Positions 20,626 through 30,069 of a DNA stretch of 64,000 bases are shown here, one piece after another; position 1 is the stretch's first letter, and every line of letters begins with the position of its first letter. Under the pieces are notes generated by a model that saw nothing but the letters and a program-made list of their open reading frames with translations, did not search any database and was not told where the DNA came from. The DNA comes from Arachidicoccus rhizosphaerae (lineage in GTDB: Bacteria > Bacteroidota > Bacteroidia > Chitinophagales > Chitinophagaceae): positions 124,001 through 188,000 of the forward strand of contig NZ_FNQY01000003.1 in assembly GCF_900107765.1 (NCBI RefSeq). Direction: 5' to 3'. Position numbers and translations under genes: made by a program.

Positions 20626-22167
20626 ATGAAATATAATACATATATCCAGAAAATTTTCCTCTGCTTGAGTATCTCCGTACTATTGTTTTCCTGTAAAAAA
20701 CAATTAGAGGAAGTCATGCCACAGACAAGTATAAGTAAAAGCCTTGCACTAACAGATGCAGGAGCCGCACAAACCATTTATGAGGGCGTATATTCCAGAT
20801 TACGGGCACAGAACAGTTTGATGTTTTACCTGGGTGAAATGCGAACCCAACTTTGGGAGGATGGCTTATTTACAGAATCAGTTGATGCAACCGCCCAAAT
20901 GTTTTATACACACACGGTAAGTTATTTACTGGTACCTTATAGTGACTGGGGCGGATTATACAATCTGATTTACAATATCAATAATGTCATTGAGGTACTT
21001 CCCAAAAGCCCGCTTGACGCAGCTACCGTCAAAAAAGACGTTGCAGAAATGTATGGGCTCAGAGCATATGTTTATTACCTGCTGTTAAAAACCTGGGGAG
21101 ATGTTCCACTGACTACGGAGACTATCAATAAAATTGATAATGCTGCCCAGACCTATAAAGCCAGAAGCCCCAAAGATTCAGTTATGATGCAAATTAAATC
21201 TGACATTGCTACCTCTCTGGAAATGTTTGGTTCCGATAATACTATCGAAAGCGGGAATCGTGTTTATTGGAACAGAGTGGCATCTCTTGTATTAAAGGGC
21301 GATGTGTATCTATGGTCTGCGACCAATATGGGGGGAGGGTCTGCAGATTTAAATACAGCCAAAGCAGCACTACAGGAAGTCAAAAATCTGGAAGGAACGA
21401 CTCTTGGATTAGACGCAAATTATGCAGACATCTTTGATCCAACCAAAAAATCCGGAAATAAAGAAATTATATTTGCCTTAAACTACGAGATCAGTCAGGC
21501 ACAACAGGCTACTTTTACCAACTTCAGAGTAAATGCCCTTCAGGCAACAGGTATGTCCTTTTCTACTACAGGATCACCGACTGTTTCTGAGGTCTATCCA
21601 TACGTCTCCGGAGCAAGTCGTGTAGGCCTGTCATTGTCCATGATTAATACCCTTACTTCCGGCCCCTCAGATCAGCGTATTTCAAATTCCTTTAAGGTTA
21701 TGTATAGCACCGCCGCATCTCATAGTGTCATGGGCGTTATGCTGACCAAATTTATAGGCGTCACTTCCGGCACCACTCAGGTATATAATAATGATTACCC
21801 CATTTACCGTTATGCAGATGTATTATTATTATTAGCAGAGGCTAAGGCCAAATTAGGGGAGAGCCCCGCAGCTGAAATAAATGAGATTCGTCAGCGCGCC
21901 TATGGCACCAATGCGCCTGTTTTTACAAATGGCAGCGTTAAACAAAATATGGATGCCATTTTGGATGAATACCTCAGAGAATTTATCGGTGAAGGAAAAC
22001 TTTGGTGGGCGCTAAGAAGGGCAGGGGATTCATACGTATATGACCACCTGAATCCAAATTATTTTTCAGCAAACTCTACGGAAAAAATGTTATTGCCGAT
22101 TACACAAACCATGCTGAATAATGACCCATTACTAAAACAAACGGAAGGCTATCCAACCATTCAATAA
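20626..22167 (+). CDS. SusD/RagB family nutrient-binding outer-membrane lipoprotein
   Basis: Surface lipoprotein that caps the SusC barrel and binds the glycan. The 513-residue protein has a lipoprotein signal ending VLLFSC (Cys23) and the SusD fold of tetratricopeptide-like helices. Family landmarks are MYGLRAYVYYLLLKTWGDVPL in the first half and YPIYRYADVLLLLAEAKAKLG near 385, followed by EYLREFIGEGKLWWALRRAG near 450. It is the second gene of the susCD pair. No enzyme gene follows on the same strand; a terminator lies 55 bp after the stop codon. Confidence 0.94.
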   Translation: MKYNTYIQKIFLCLSISVLLFSCKKQLEEVMPQTSISKSLALTDAGAAQTIYEGVYSRLRAQNSLMFYLGEMRTQLWEDGLFTESVDATAQMFYTHTVSYLLVPYSDWGGLYNLIYNINNVIEVLPKSPLDAATVKKDVAEMYGLRAYVYYLLLKTWGDVPLTTETINKIDNAAQTYKARSPKDSVMMQIKSDIATSLEMFGSDNTIESGNRVYWNRVASLVLKGDVYLWSATNMGGGSADLNTAKAALQEVKNLEGTTLGLDANYADIFDPTKKSGNKEIIFALNYEISQAQQATFTNFRVNALQATGMSFSTTGSPTVSEVYPYVSGASRVGLSLSMINTLTSGPSDQRISNSFKVMYSTAASHSVMGVMLTKFIGVTSGTTQVYNNDYPIYRYADVLLLLAEAKAKLGESPAAEINEIRQRAYGTNAPVFTNGSVKQNMDAILDEYLREFIGEGKLWWALRRAGDSYVYDHLNPNYFSANSTEKMLLPITQTMLNNDPLLKQTEGYPTIQ

Positions 22168-22222
22168 TGGCCAATTATACTTCCTGAACGCTTTCATAGG
22201 TTTCTGTTAGGATAGAAAGTGG

Positions 22223-22258
22223 GAGGCGCGCTGATTTTATTCAGTGGCGCCTCTTTTT
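22223..22258 (+). terminator. Terminator of susCD
   Basis: Stem GAGGCGC / GCGCCTC (22223-22229 and 22247-22253) with an inner CTGA/TCAG pairing and a T5 tract. Confidence 0.82.
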
Positions 22259-22320
22259 ATGTTAGGATATATGTACAACTTCTAAACCACTACCTGAAAC
22301 AAATTAGAGGTTTCTATTAT

Positions 22321-22872
22321 CTATCTGCTTAAATAATAAGTTGTTGTGTTATCCATCATTAATGGAAATTCAGATAATGCTAAAGAATCCTTTGACAAGT
22401 TTCTTATCACATAGCCTCGACGACCCTGATTCAAAAATAATACCCAGGCAGTATCCTTTGCCGGCATTGCCGCCTGATTTCCTGTAGCCGGCACAAAATG
22501 ATAATGATCCTTTCCAGATTCATCGCCTTCCGTAATCCAACTTATCGTTCCCAACGAATCCAGTTGCCAGTTCTGTTGAATAGATGTATCGCATTTAAGG
22601 CCTGCAAACCCTGAATGGCACATTTTATTTAAAGTCCAATTGCCCGCTAAAAAAGATCGTATAGCTAGGGTATCATGATTATGCTGTGCAGTTTTCAAGT
22701 TAAATGGACCCTTTTGTTTAAGTTGAGCAGTATTATTATTCGTACTTTTTTTTAAGGGGCCACAACCCGTTAAATTTCCTAAAATCATTGACAAGGCTGC
22801 GATAGAACAGATTCCAGCAATTCTAGCATATTTTACACCAAAAGGGTTAGTATTAACAGGTAAAAATTTCAT
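22321..22872 (-). CDS. Lipocalin-like lipoprotein of unknown function
   Basis: The 183-residue protein has a somewhat long lipoprotein signal peptide ending in GNLTGC (Cys37) and a linker rich in Lys, Asn and Thr. A compact beta-rich domain starts at LAGNWTLNKMCHSGFAG and includes WQLDSLGTISWITEG and the ending NTTTYYLSR. The GxW start and the length resemble bacterial lipocalin-like domains, but the match is only by eye. Two cysteines in the domain (CHSGFAGLKC) could form a disulfide. No ligand or pathway is suggested. It lies downstream of the efflux operon on the same strand, but two large hairpins in the 182-bp gap make read-through uncertain. Confidence 0.75.
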   Translation of the reverse strand: MKFLPVNTNPFGVKYARIAGICSIAALSMILGNLTGCGPLKKSTNNNTAQLKQKGPFNLKTAQHNHDTLAIRSFLAGNWTLNKMCHSGFAGLKCDTSIQQNWQLDSLGTISWITEGDESGKDHYHFVPATGNQAAMPAKDTAWVLFLNQGRRGYVIRNLSKDSLALSEFPLMMDNTTTYYLSR

Positions 22873-22908
22873 AGGTATTAAAAATTTATTTAGGGATATA
22901 ACTACAAT

Positions 22909-22952
22909 AGCAATACCACATAAATCGTTCCAGCAAATGATGTGGTATTGCT
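22909..22952. repeat. Perfect 13-bp inverted repeat
   Basis: AGCAATACCACAT (22909-22921) and ATGTGGTATTGCT (22940-22952) are exact inverse complements around an 18-nt loop. It lies directly next to the larger hairpin at 22956-23036, after the efflux operon. No T-run follows on either strand, so it is not a classical terminator. Confidence 0.8.
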
Positions 22953-22955
22953 AAT

Positions 22956-23036
22956 GTATACACTAAGCCCCCGGTATTTAACTTTGGCATATCTGACCAA
23001 ATACTAAATACCAAGGGCTTATGCATTGATGTATAC
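22956..23036. repeat. Long interrupted hairpin after the efflux operon
   Basis: Nested pairings fold the whole 81 bp: GTATAC at both ends, TAAGCCC (22964-22970) with GGGCTTA (23015-23021), GGTATTTA (22973-22980) with TAAATACC (23005-23012), and TTTGG (22983-22987) with CCAAA (22997-23001). It starts 18 bp beyond the RND pump stop codon and may protect or end that transcript. Confidence 0.75.
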
Positions 23037-23054
23037 TAAATATTAATTGCCTAA

Positions 23055-26000
23055 TTAAAACCAGCTCCCTGTAAACGCATCATTCGTGGTCTTGTTATCT
23101 GCATTTTTCCTTCTTCTTCTGACTTCTTTTCTATGCTTAAACATAGTGTAAAACACCATAGGCAAAAATAACAGGGTTAAAGGAGGTATGCCCATAAAAG
23201 AAACCCATGTTCCCCCGAAATGCCGGCGCATAGGGCGCTTTAATCTTTCCGCAATCAAATACATGCCGGGCAATATAAATAGGGTCATAAAGAAGGCGAA
23301 TGCCAGGCCAAATATAATGGTCCAGGAAAGCGGCTTCCAGAATGAAGCATTATCACCGCCAAAGAAAATATGAGGATTTAAGTCAGAAAATAACGTCATA
23401 AAATTGATATTGAATCCTACTGCCAGTGGAATTAAGGCTAATATTGCGGCTAACGCAGTTAACATGACAGGAATAATTCTCGTTTTGCCAGCCTGTACTA
23501 CCGCCTCGTGGATTTTAAGGCCTCTTGATCTTAACTCATCGGCAAATTCAATAACCAGAATACCGTTTTTCACGACAATACCTGCCAGTCCAACAATACC
23601 AATACCCGTCATAACCACTGAGACCTCCATGCCCGTAATGGCATAGCCCAGGATAACCCCAATTACACTAAAGAGAATTTCAGTCAGAATAATCACTGAT
23701 TTGCTAACAGAATTAAACTGCAGGACCAACAGGAATACAATTATCATTAAAGCAATCAATAATGCTTTGCCTAAAAATGCACCTGTTTCCGCCTGTTGTT
23801 CTCCTTCTCCGGTTTGCTGAATAGTAACACCATCCGGCTTATGCTTAAATTGTTGGATATGTTTTGATAGATCCAGATTAACCGCTGTTGGCGTAAATCC
23901 TTGTAATACATTTGAGGTCAGCGTAATCACTCTTTTCTGATTTTTCCGTTTTACACTTCCCAATGTGTTGGTATAATCTACATTCACCAGAGAGCTAATT
24001 GGAATAGATTTAAACTGACCAGAGGCCATATCTGTAAAACTTATATTCATATTCATTAAATCGCTCAGATTATTACGCTGGGTCTTTTCATTCCTTAATT
24101 GAATTTTATATTCATCTTCTCCATCTTTCACCTTAGAGACTTCAAGCCCGAAAAGCGCAGTTCTGATTGCCTGCCCCACCTGAGCAGTGGAGACTCCCTC
24201 ACGCATTGCTCTTTCTCTGTCGACTGTAAAACTAATCTCAGGATTTGTCAGATCAACATCCATCTTCAATTCCTCCACACCGGGCGTCTGGATTGAATCC
24301 AGGTAGTTCTTTAAAGAAACGGCAGTAGAGATCAAATCATCAAAGTTTTCACTGGCGATTTCAATATTTACCGGAGGTTCTGTAGGTGGGCCATTCTGTT
24401 CTTTATTCACTGTAATTTCTGCGCCCGGGATTCCTTTTACCGCGGCCCTGATGGAATCCAGATAAGGCCCGGTGGATATGCCATTACGTTCACCAAACTC
24501 AACAAAACTTACCTGAATCCGACCCAGTTCTGGTTTGGTACTTCTGTCACCACTAGTCGGATCAGCAGCTCCAATAGCAATATTGGTAATTACACTTTCA
24601 ACGACCGGATTTTTCTTTCCGTTCTCCATGCCCAAAACATGATAGACTTTCTTCTCCAGGGTTTTTGTTACAGAGTCTGTATAATCCACATCCGTCCCCA
24701 CAGGCATTTTAAGATAGACATATATTTGATTTGGCTCACTATCCGGGAAAAATACAACGGGGACCTTGCGGGCTAAAAAGAACATAAAGGCGACAATCAT
24801 CAGCGCAAACGTAGACACCAATAACCAGACCGGTCGCCATCCTTTTAATGCCCAACGCAGTAATTTTTCATAGCTACGCATAATTGCCGGCAGCACTTTA
24901 TGTTGAAAAGTATGAATCCATCCGTCTAATATATATTTATTCAGAATAGATAATAAAACAATAAAAATGATCAAATTTCCTGCAAACGGCTGCCCGATCA
25001 GATCTAATAATAACCCGATTCCAATAGCGACCCAAAAAATGGGTTGCTTAAAAATAGCAGATTTAGGAGGTTTATTTTCAGTCTCTGCATGATTCATAAA
25101 ATCAACTGCAAATACAGGGTTCATAATAAAAGCAACCACCAGGGAAGCAGCCAACGTAAAAATCAGCATAGTGGGTAAGTAAATCATAAACTTACCGATA
25201 ATCCCCGGCCAGAACAGTAAAGGGAAAAACGGCGCAAGCGTTGTCAGCGTACCTGCCAGAACAGGAATAAATACTTCTCCTGCCGCCATTTGTGCTGCCT
25301 TTACAGCCGAAACTTTGCCTTTGTTTTCAGAGAAAATTCTATGGGTATTTTCAATAACCACAATAGCGTCATCCACAATTATCCCCAATCCAAAGAGCAG
25401 GGCAAATAATACAATAAAGTTTAAGGTTACTTCCGACCCCACAATCAAATTAGCCCCCGGTAAAAATACAAAAGCAACGAACATACTTAGAGGTACGGAT
25501 AATGCTACAAAAAATGCATTAGTGACGCCCATAAAAAACATCAGAATAATCAGTACCAGTACAAAACCGATTACGATGGAGTTAACCAGATCTGTAAAAG
25601 ATGTCCTGGTTTTATTACTGGAATCACCCGTAATACGAACATCCAGATCTTTAGGAAAGACTTCCTGTTTTACCTGATCGGTAATATCTTTTACCTGGTC
25701 AGAAGTCTCAATCAGGTTCTCCCCGGATCTTTTAATTATATTAAGCGTAATGACATTTTTACCATCAAGGCGAGCATAGCTTTCGTGTTCTTTAATCGTA
25801 TCCTTGATATCAGCGATATCTTTCAGATAAATAGGAGCTCCCTTTGAGTTTCTAAGCACAATCTGACTTAACTGCTGCGCGGTTTTAATTTGGCCCTTAA
25901 CCTGTAAAGTCCTTTTCATATTACCTACGCGAAGCAACCCTCCAGAAATATCCAGATTTTCCCCTTGAACTGCTGAGGCAATATTGCTGAAAGTAATACC

Positions 26001-26630
26001 TGCGGCCTGCATTTTTAAATTATCTACATTGATCTGGAACTCCCTTTCCGGAGCACCCACCATATCCACACGGTTGATCTCAGGCAACTCTTCCAAACGA
26101 TCCTGTAATTCGTCTGCATATGACTTCAAACGCATCATGTCATAATTGCCACTAACATTAACATACATAATGGGCTGATCAGAAAAGCTCACCTCCATGG
26201 TGGTAGGCTCTTCGGTCAAATCAGTTGGCAGATCCTGTTTTGCCTTATCCACGGCATCTTTTACTTTCTGGAGTGCCACATCTGTTTTTACATCAGTACC
26301 AAATTCGACGACAATAGCCGAATAATCCTGTACAGAAGAACTGGTTACTTTATTTATTTTAGCACCGGTAATCCCTTTAATCTGTTTTTCAATTGGTTGT
26401 GTAACCAGGTTTTCAATATCCTTTGGGGAATTGCCTACATAAATTGTCTGAACATAAATAGTAGGGATGACAATATCAGGAAACTGCTCTTTGGGCAGGG
26501 TAACAAATTGAAAGATACCTGCAATTGATACAAATAGCATCAACAGATAAATGGAGGTTTTATTTTTAATACTCCAGCTTGTCGGTTTAAATTGCTTGAA
26601 GTTTTCGCTTAAATTCTCTAATGAAGGCAT
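23055..26630 (-). CDS. RND efflux pump, inner-membrane transporter (AcrB family)
   Basis: Proton-driven exporter of drugs or other small molecules, working with the adaptor and TolC-like channel encoded just upstream. I start at the ATG at 26630 (MPSLENLSENF), giving 1191 residues; the frame is open further, but only by overlapping the adaptor gene. The usual N-terminal transmembrane helix, porter domain and TM4 with the proton-relay Asp-Asp pair (GLGIIVDDAIVVIEN) are present. GPP and other porter motifs follow, and the C-terminal helices include GIVVKNGILVIEF. Two features are odd: an extra hydrophobic segment of about 60 residues between TM6 and TM7 (around WVAIGIGLLLDLIGQPF), and an added hydrophobic segment and basic tail at the C-terminus. 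Substrate unknown. Confidence 0.93.
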   Translation of the reverse strand: MPSLENLSENFKQFKPTSWSIKNKTSIYLLMLFVSIAGIFQFVTLPKEQFPDIVIPTIYVQTIYVGNSPKDIENLVTQPIEKQIKGITGAKINKVTSSSVQDYSAIVVEFGTDVKTDVALQKVKDAVDKAKQDLPTDLTEEPTTMEVSFSDQPIMYVNVSGNYDMMRLKSYADELQDRLEELPEINRVDMVGAPEREFQINVDNLKMQAAGITFSNIASAVQGENLDISGGLLRVGNMKRTLQVKGQIKTAQQLSQIVLRNSKGAPIYLKDIADIKDTIKEHESYARLDGKNVITLNIIKRSGENLIETSDQVKDITDQVKQEVFPKDLDVRITGDSSNKTRTSFTDLVNSIVIGFVLVLIILMFFMGVTNAFFVALSVPLSMFVAFVFLPGANLIVGSEVTLNFIVLFALLFGLGIIVDDAIVVIENTHRIFSENKGKVSAVKAAQMAAGEVFIPVLAGTLTTLAPFFPLLFWPGIIGKFMIYLPTMLIFTLAASLVVAFIMNPVFAVDFMNHAETENKPPKSAIFKQPIFWVAIGIGLLLDLIGQPFAGNLIIFIVLLSILNKYILDGWIHTFQHKVLPAIMRSYEKLLRWALKGWRPVWLLVSTFALMIVAFMFFLARKVPVVFFPDSEPNQIYVYLKMPVGTDVDYTDSVTKTLEKKVYHVLGMENGKKNPVVESVITNIAIGAADPTSGDRSTKPELGRIQVSFVEFGERNGISTGPYLDSIRAAVKGIPGAEITVNKEQNGPPTEPPVNIEIASENFDDLISTAVSLKNYLDSIQTPGVEELKMDVDLTNPEISFTVDRERAMREGVSTAQVGQAIRTALFGLEVSKVKDGEDEYKIQLRNEKTQRNNLSDLMNMNISFTDMASGQFKSIPISSLVNVDYTNTLGSVKRKNQKRVITLTSNVLQGFTPTAVNLDLSKHIQQFKHKPDGVTIQQTGEGEQQAETGAFLGKALLIALMIIVFLLVLQFNSVSKSVIILTEILFSVIGVILGYAITGMEVSVVMTGIGIVGLAGIVVKNGILVIEFADELRSRGLKIHEAVVQAGKTRIIPVMLTALAAILALIPLAVGFNINFMTLFSDLNPHIFFGGDNASFWKPLSWTIIFGLAFAFFMTLFILPGMYLIAERLKRPMRRHFGGTWVSFMGIPPLTLLFLPMVFYTMFKHRKEVRRRRKNADNKTTNDAFTGSWF

Positions 26631-26682
26631 AATGCTTAATTGATTCGTGATTGATTTAGCTTCAAAACAGCCATTGACTTGA

Positions 26683-27954
26683 TTATAACCCAACCAATAT
26701 TGGCTGTCCGTCATACAGCCCCTGATATCCTTCACTGATGATTATATCTCCTGCCTCCAGGCCTGATGTAACCTGCAATCTGTCATGATACATCTGACCT
26801 ATGGTGACATATCTTTTTTTGGCCATCATTTTGTCTCCCTGGCCACTGACCACCATGATATACTTGCCCTTTTCGTCATTTTGAATGGTATTAACAGGAA
26901 TCGTTATAGCTTTAGGATCTTCATAGTCCTTAATTCTGGCTACAGCAACCTGGTTGGAACGCAGCACCTGATCCTGTGGCACTTTACCCTCAACATAAAA
27001 AGTTCGGCTTATAGGGTCAATGAGTTTACCAACTACGTTTACCGTAGTAACCATTTGCTTACCTCCCAAATCCGGCAGGGTCACATGGAGTTGGCTTCCA
27101 ACCTTTATTTTTCCCGAATAGTTTTCCGGAACATTGACCGTGACTTTTAAATCATCATTATTTACAATCTGCACCTGCGTACCAGCCGAAAAGAATTCAC
27201 CAACCTTTATATCCATGGTATTCACAGTACCGCTGATTCCCGCTCTGACAGCCGTATTATTTACCTGTTCTTCTGCTATTTCCATATTCGCCCTGGCTGC
27301 CTTATACTGACTTTGAACACTCTCCAGGGACGTTTTGGCATTTAATACCTGTAGTTCTGTCCCGATATTTTCTTTCCAGAGATTCTGTTGCCTTTCAAAT
27401 ACAGTTTTGGCTTGTTCCAGCTGCGCAGCTAGACCAGCCACCTGCTGTTGGGCAGCTACCAGGGATTGCCTTTGAGAGGCATCATCAAGTTTTAATAAAA
27501 TTTGTCCTTTACTGACATGGTCACCTTGTTTTACATAAACTGCATTTACCACTCCGCCCTGACCTTTAGGTGCCACATAGGCAACATTCTGAGCGTCAAT
27601 TTTCCCTTGTAAATCAATATAATGTTCAAAACTACTTACGGCAACAGTATCTAAAGCGACCAGTTTGCGTTTCGCTTCCACCGCATTGGGATCAATAGCT
27701 TTAATTTCCTTTTGCAATTTTTCAATTTGCGAAGTCAGTTTGTCCTGTTCACTCTGAAGCCTGGACAGTTCCTTCTGCTTTTCTTTTAAAACTTTAGACT
27801 GATCCTTACTTTGTCCGCATCCCACCGTTATAATCATGGCAATGATCAGCAGAATCGCTGCCAAATAATTACGGTTCAATTGTCTTAGGGGAAAAGACGG
27901 GTAGATGGAGGTCTTTTTGTTTGCGTTGGAAGAAAGATTCCTGTTACTTTTCAT
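26683..27954 (-). CDS. RND efflux periplasmic adaptor (membrane fusion protein)
   Basis: Bridges the inner-membrane pump and the outer-membrane channel. From the ATG at 27954 it has 423 residues. A hydrophobic segment ends in a lipobox (IITVGC, Cys46), so it is probably anchored by lipid. A predicted coiled coil (KEKQKELSRLQSEQDKL and following) lies at about 52-85. The lipoyl-type halves VNAVYVKQGDHVSKGQILLKLDD and the second half near AGISGTVNTMDIKVGEFF flank a helical hairpin. Beta-barrel and membrane-proximal domains complete the protein. A TTG directly after the tolC-like stop codon would add 24 residues of non-signal sequence; I prefer the ATG. It is the middle gene of a three-gene operon. 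Confidence 0.92.
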   Translation of the reverse strand: MKSNRNLSSNANKKTSIYPSFPLRQLNRNYLAAILLIIAMIITVGCGQSKDQSKVLKEKQKELSRLQSEQDKLTSQIEKLQKEIKAIDPNAVEAKRKLVALDTVAVSSFEHYIDLQGKIDAQNVAYVAPKGQGGVVNAVYVKQGDHVSKGQILLKLDDASQRQSLVAAQQQVAGLAAQLEQAKTVFERQQNLWKENIGTELQVLNAKTSLESVQSQYKAARANMEIAEEQVNNTAVRAGISGTVNTMDIKVGEFFSAGTQVQIVNNDDLKVTVNVPENYSGKIKVGSQLHVTLPDLGGKQMVTTVNVVGKLIDPISRTFYVEGKVPQDQVLRSNQVAVARIKDYEDPKAITIPVNTIQNDEKGKYIMVVSGQGDKMMAKKRYVTIGQMYHDRLQVTSGLEAGDIIISEGYQGLYDGQPILVGL

Positions 27955-28026
27955 CTGTAGATTATTTAAATCGCTGATAGCGGGTAGTCGTAATTTGCTT
28001 GTTATAATGTAGAATTCCTGTTTCAA

Positions 28027-29427
28027 TTAGAGGCTACCGGTAGCCTTTAAAAAATCAACTTTAGCAATCACTGCATCATAAAGAGCACTGATATAGTTTG
28101 CCTCAGCCGCTTTCAAATCTGTTTGTGCCGTATTAATCTCCGTCTGGGATCCAGCACCCACTTCATATTTTTTCTTTGTCTGATTATACACTTCTTCAGC
28201 CAAATTCATATTTTTCTTTTGGTAATCCATAATAGAAATAGCTGAAGTAAAATTATTCTTCGCAGTGACTATTTCATTATCGATCGTCTGCTTGAGTTCA
28301 AACAATTGATTGTCCGCTTGTTGTAATTCAAAGCCAGCCTGTTTAATTTGTGCATTTTTAGCAAAACCTGAGAATATCGGAATATTCAGACGGAGGGCCA
28401 GAAAGGAAGATGTAAACCAGTCTCCACTAAATGAAAGTGTATTTTGCTGGTTTTGTTTTGAATAGGAGGCTGCCAGGTTAAGTGTCGGCAGCTTGCTATA
28501 TTTATAACGTTTCACATTAAACTCATCGAGTTCTTTCATCAGCTGGAGGCTTTTATAATCGTTGCGCTTTTCATAATTAAAATCGGCCTCGACCAGTATA
28601 CCGGATTTTATCTGATCTTCACTGAGCGTATCGGTTAAAACAAGCTGGTCAGCTACCGGCATGCCCAACAGCACTTTTAGACCATTATAACCATTGGCTA
28701 TGGTAACCATGGTTTTTTGTTTTTCCGTATTTAAATTGACAAGTTGAACGTCAATTTTATCCACATCCAGTTTTTCTGAAACCCCGTTTTCATACATCAG
28801 CTGCGTATCATGACGAAGCTTACTTATCCGGTCAATATTAGCCTGAATGAGTTCCATTTGTGTACGGCTGACTACAAGTTGATAATACAACTTATAAATA
28901 TTAGTACGGATTCCTTCTTTGGTCACTTCCGCCTGGGCTTTTTTCCAATCCATTGAAGTCCTTCTGGCTTTAAGTCCAATAAATACCTGTCCGTCAAAAA
29001 GAACCTGGTTTGCATCCACACCCGCTGTGGTATTATAAGTAGTCCCAAAAGTCACAGGGACAAAGGTTCCGGCCGGCTGGCCCAGGAATTCACCCGGCAG
29101 CAAAGTGGTCTGTAGTTTCAAATTATCAGTCAAAGAACCACTGGCGCTGACAGATGGCATCGCTGCAGCAGCCACACCTCGATTGGTCTGCTCCTGAATC
29201 AGGATATCCAATAATGCATTTTTAACCTGAGTATTATGCTGCTGGCCATATTGCAAAGCTTCATCCAGACTAAATCTGTGAATGGTGCCTGCGGGCAATG
29301 AAACCGAATCACTAATGGCATCCGATGCATAAATACTTTGAGCATGCAAAGGTTGATTTTGGGTCAAAAGCAACAAACTCCCTACAAATGCCAGCGATCT
29401 AAAAAGATGCTTCATAAAAAACTTCAA
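28027..29427 (-). CDS. TolC-like outer-membrane efflux protein
   Basis: Outer-membrane channel of the tripartite pump. The 466-residue protein has a signal peptide (ending near QPLHAQ) and two copies of the outer-membrane efflux repeat. The first includes FSLDEALQYGQQHNTQVKNA; the second includes LNLAASYSKQNQ and NIPIFSGFAKNAQIKQAG, and ends in long helices rich in Gln, Asn and Ala (YEVGAGSQTEINTAQTDLKAAEANY). It is the first gene of the operon tolC-adaptor-pump, separated by 72 bp from the adaptor start. A second Met at residue 5 (MKHLFRS) is an equally good start. No regulator gene is adjacent, so control is not evident. Confidence 0.92.
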   Translation of the reverse strand: MKFFMKHLFRSLAFVGSLLLLTQNQPLHAQSIYASDAISDSVSLPAGTIHRFSLDEALQYGQQHNTQVKNALLDILIQEQTNRGVAAAAMPSVSASGSLTDNLKLQTTLLPGEFLGQPAGTFVPVTFGTTYNTTAGVDANQVLFDGQVFIGLKARRTSMDWKKAQAEVTKEGIRTNIYKLYYQLVVSRTQMELIQANIDRISKLRHDTQLMYENGVSEKLDVDKIDVQLVNLNTEKQKTMVTIANGYNGLKVLLGMPVADQLVLTDTLSEDQIKSGILVEADFNYEKRNDYKSLQLMKELDEFNVKRYKYSKLPTLNLAASYSKQNQQNTLSFSGDWFTSSFLALRLNIPIFSGFAKNAQIKQAGFELQQADNQLFELKQTIDNEIVTAKNNFTSAISIMDYQKKNMNLAEEVYNQTKKKYEVGAGSQTEINTAQTDLKAAEANYISALYDAVIAKVDFLKATGSL

Positions 29428-30069
29428 TTATTGTTTAAAAAACTCCGATCTCTATTATTCAGTGATAAAGTCAACTGAAATCTTAGACAAAAAAACAGCA
29501 TTAAGGTCCCATCAATTTCCTGCACCTACTGCATACAGTACCCACACTGTTGCCTTTTCATTCAATTGCCTATTTCTAAATTTATATGTGGCTGATCTGC
29601 CCACATATTAAACATCTCTCTGATTTGTTTTTCTTAATAGATCAGCTATTCACATTTCAGTGTTTCCCGTTCAGCGGAAAATACTTACCGGCTACAACTT
29701 AAAACCATATTTATTCACTCAAGGAAGCGCTCTCCTTTTTCTGAATTAAATATAAATTCTCCGTAAAAATAGGGGCAATCCTTGGTATAGCCTATGAAAG
29801 TGAAGGAAATAAGGTAAATTTTTCGACAAACGGCTCTTTACCATCGGTAAACCGGAATACCGGTAAAAGGGGCGTATTGTACCTGTAAGCACATTGAGCA
29901 TGCGCTATCATCTATACGGGTAAACAAAATCGCCCTGCCACTTAGTTATCACTAATCTGACAGAGCGAAATTTCATCCAATCACATTACAATCACCCAAC
30001 AATCTTCTCTACCCGTTAAAACGACAATAAGACATTATAAGTCAACATTTTAATAAAATTCCAGGTAAA
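29428..30069. other. 640-bp gene-free region between the efflux operon and the sugar transporter gene
   Basis: No coding sequence is supported on either strand. It should hold the efflux operon promoter on its left side. An inverted repeat ATATGTGG / CCACATAT (29584-29591 and 29601-29608) could be an operator for a distant regulator. The right end holds the terminator at 29930-29968. The remainder is AT-rich with no recognisable RNA gene. It is unusually long for this gene-dense window. Confidence 0.5.
29930..29968 (-). terminator. Terminator of the sugar MFS transporter gene
   Basis: Imperfect hairpin with several G-U pairs on the minus strand (arms 29952-29968 and 29930-29945) followed by TTTTGTTT. 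It lies about 100 bp past the transporter stop codon. Confidence 0.55.

Noticed and set aside
26631-26735. N-terminal extension of the RND pump
   Set aside because: It would overlap the end of the adaptor gene by about 50 bp and adds residues unlike the AcrB N-terminus; the ATG at 26630 fits the family.
29821-29885. Repeated CCGGTAAA/CGGTAAAC words that looked like a short tandem repeat
   Set aside because: Only two or three degenerate copies with irregular spacing; not a CRISPR array or a regular satellite.
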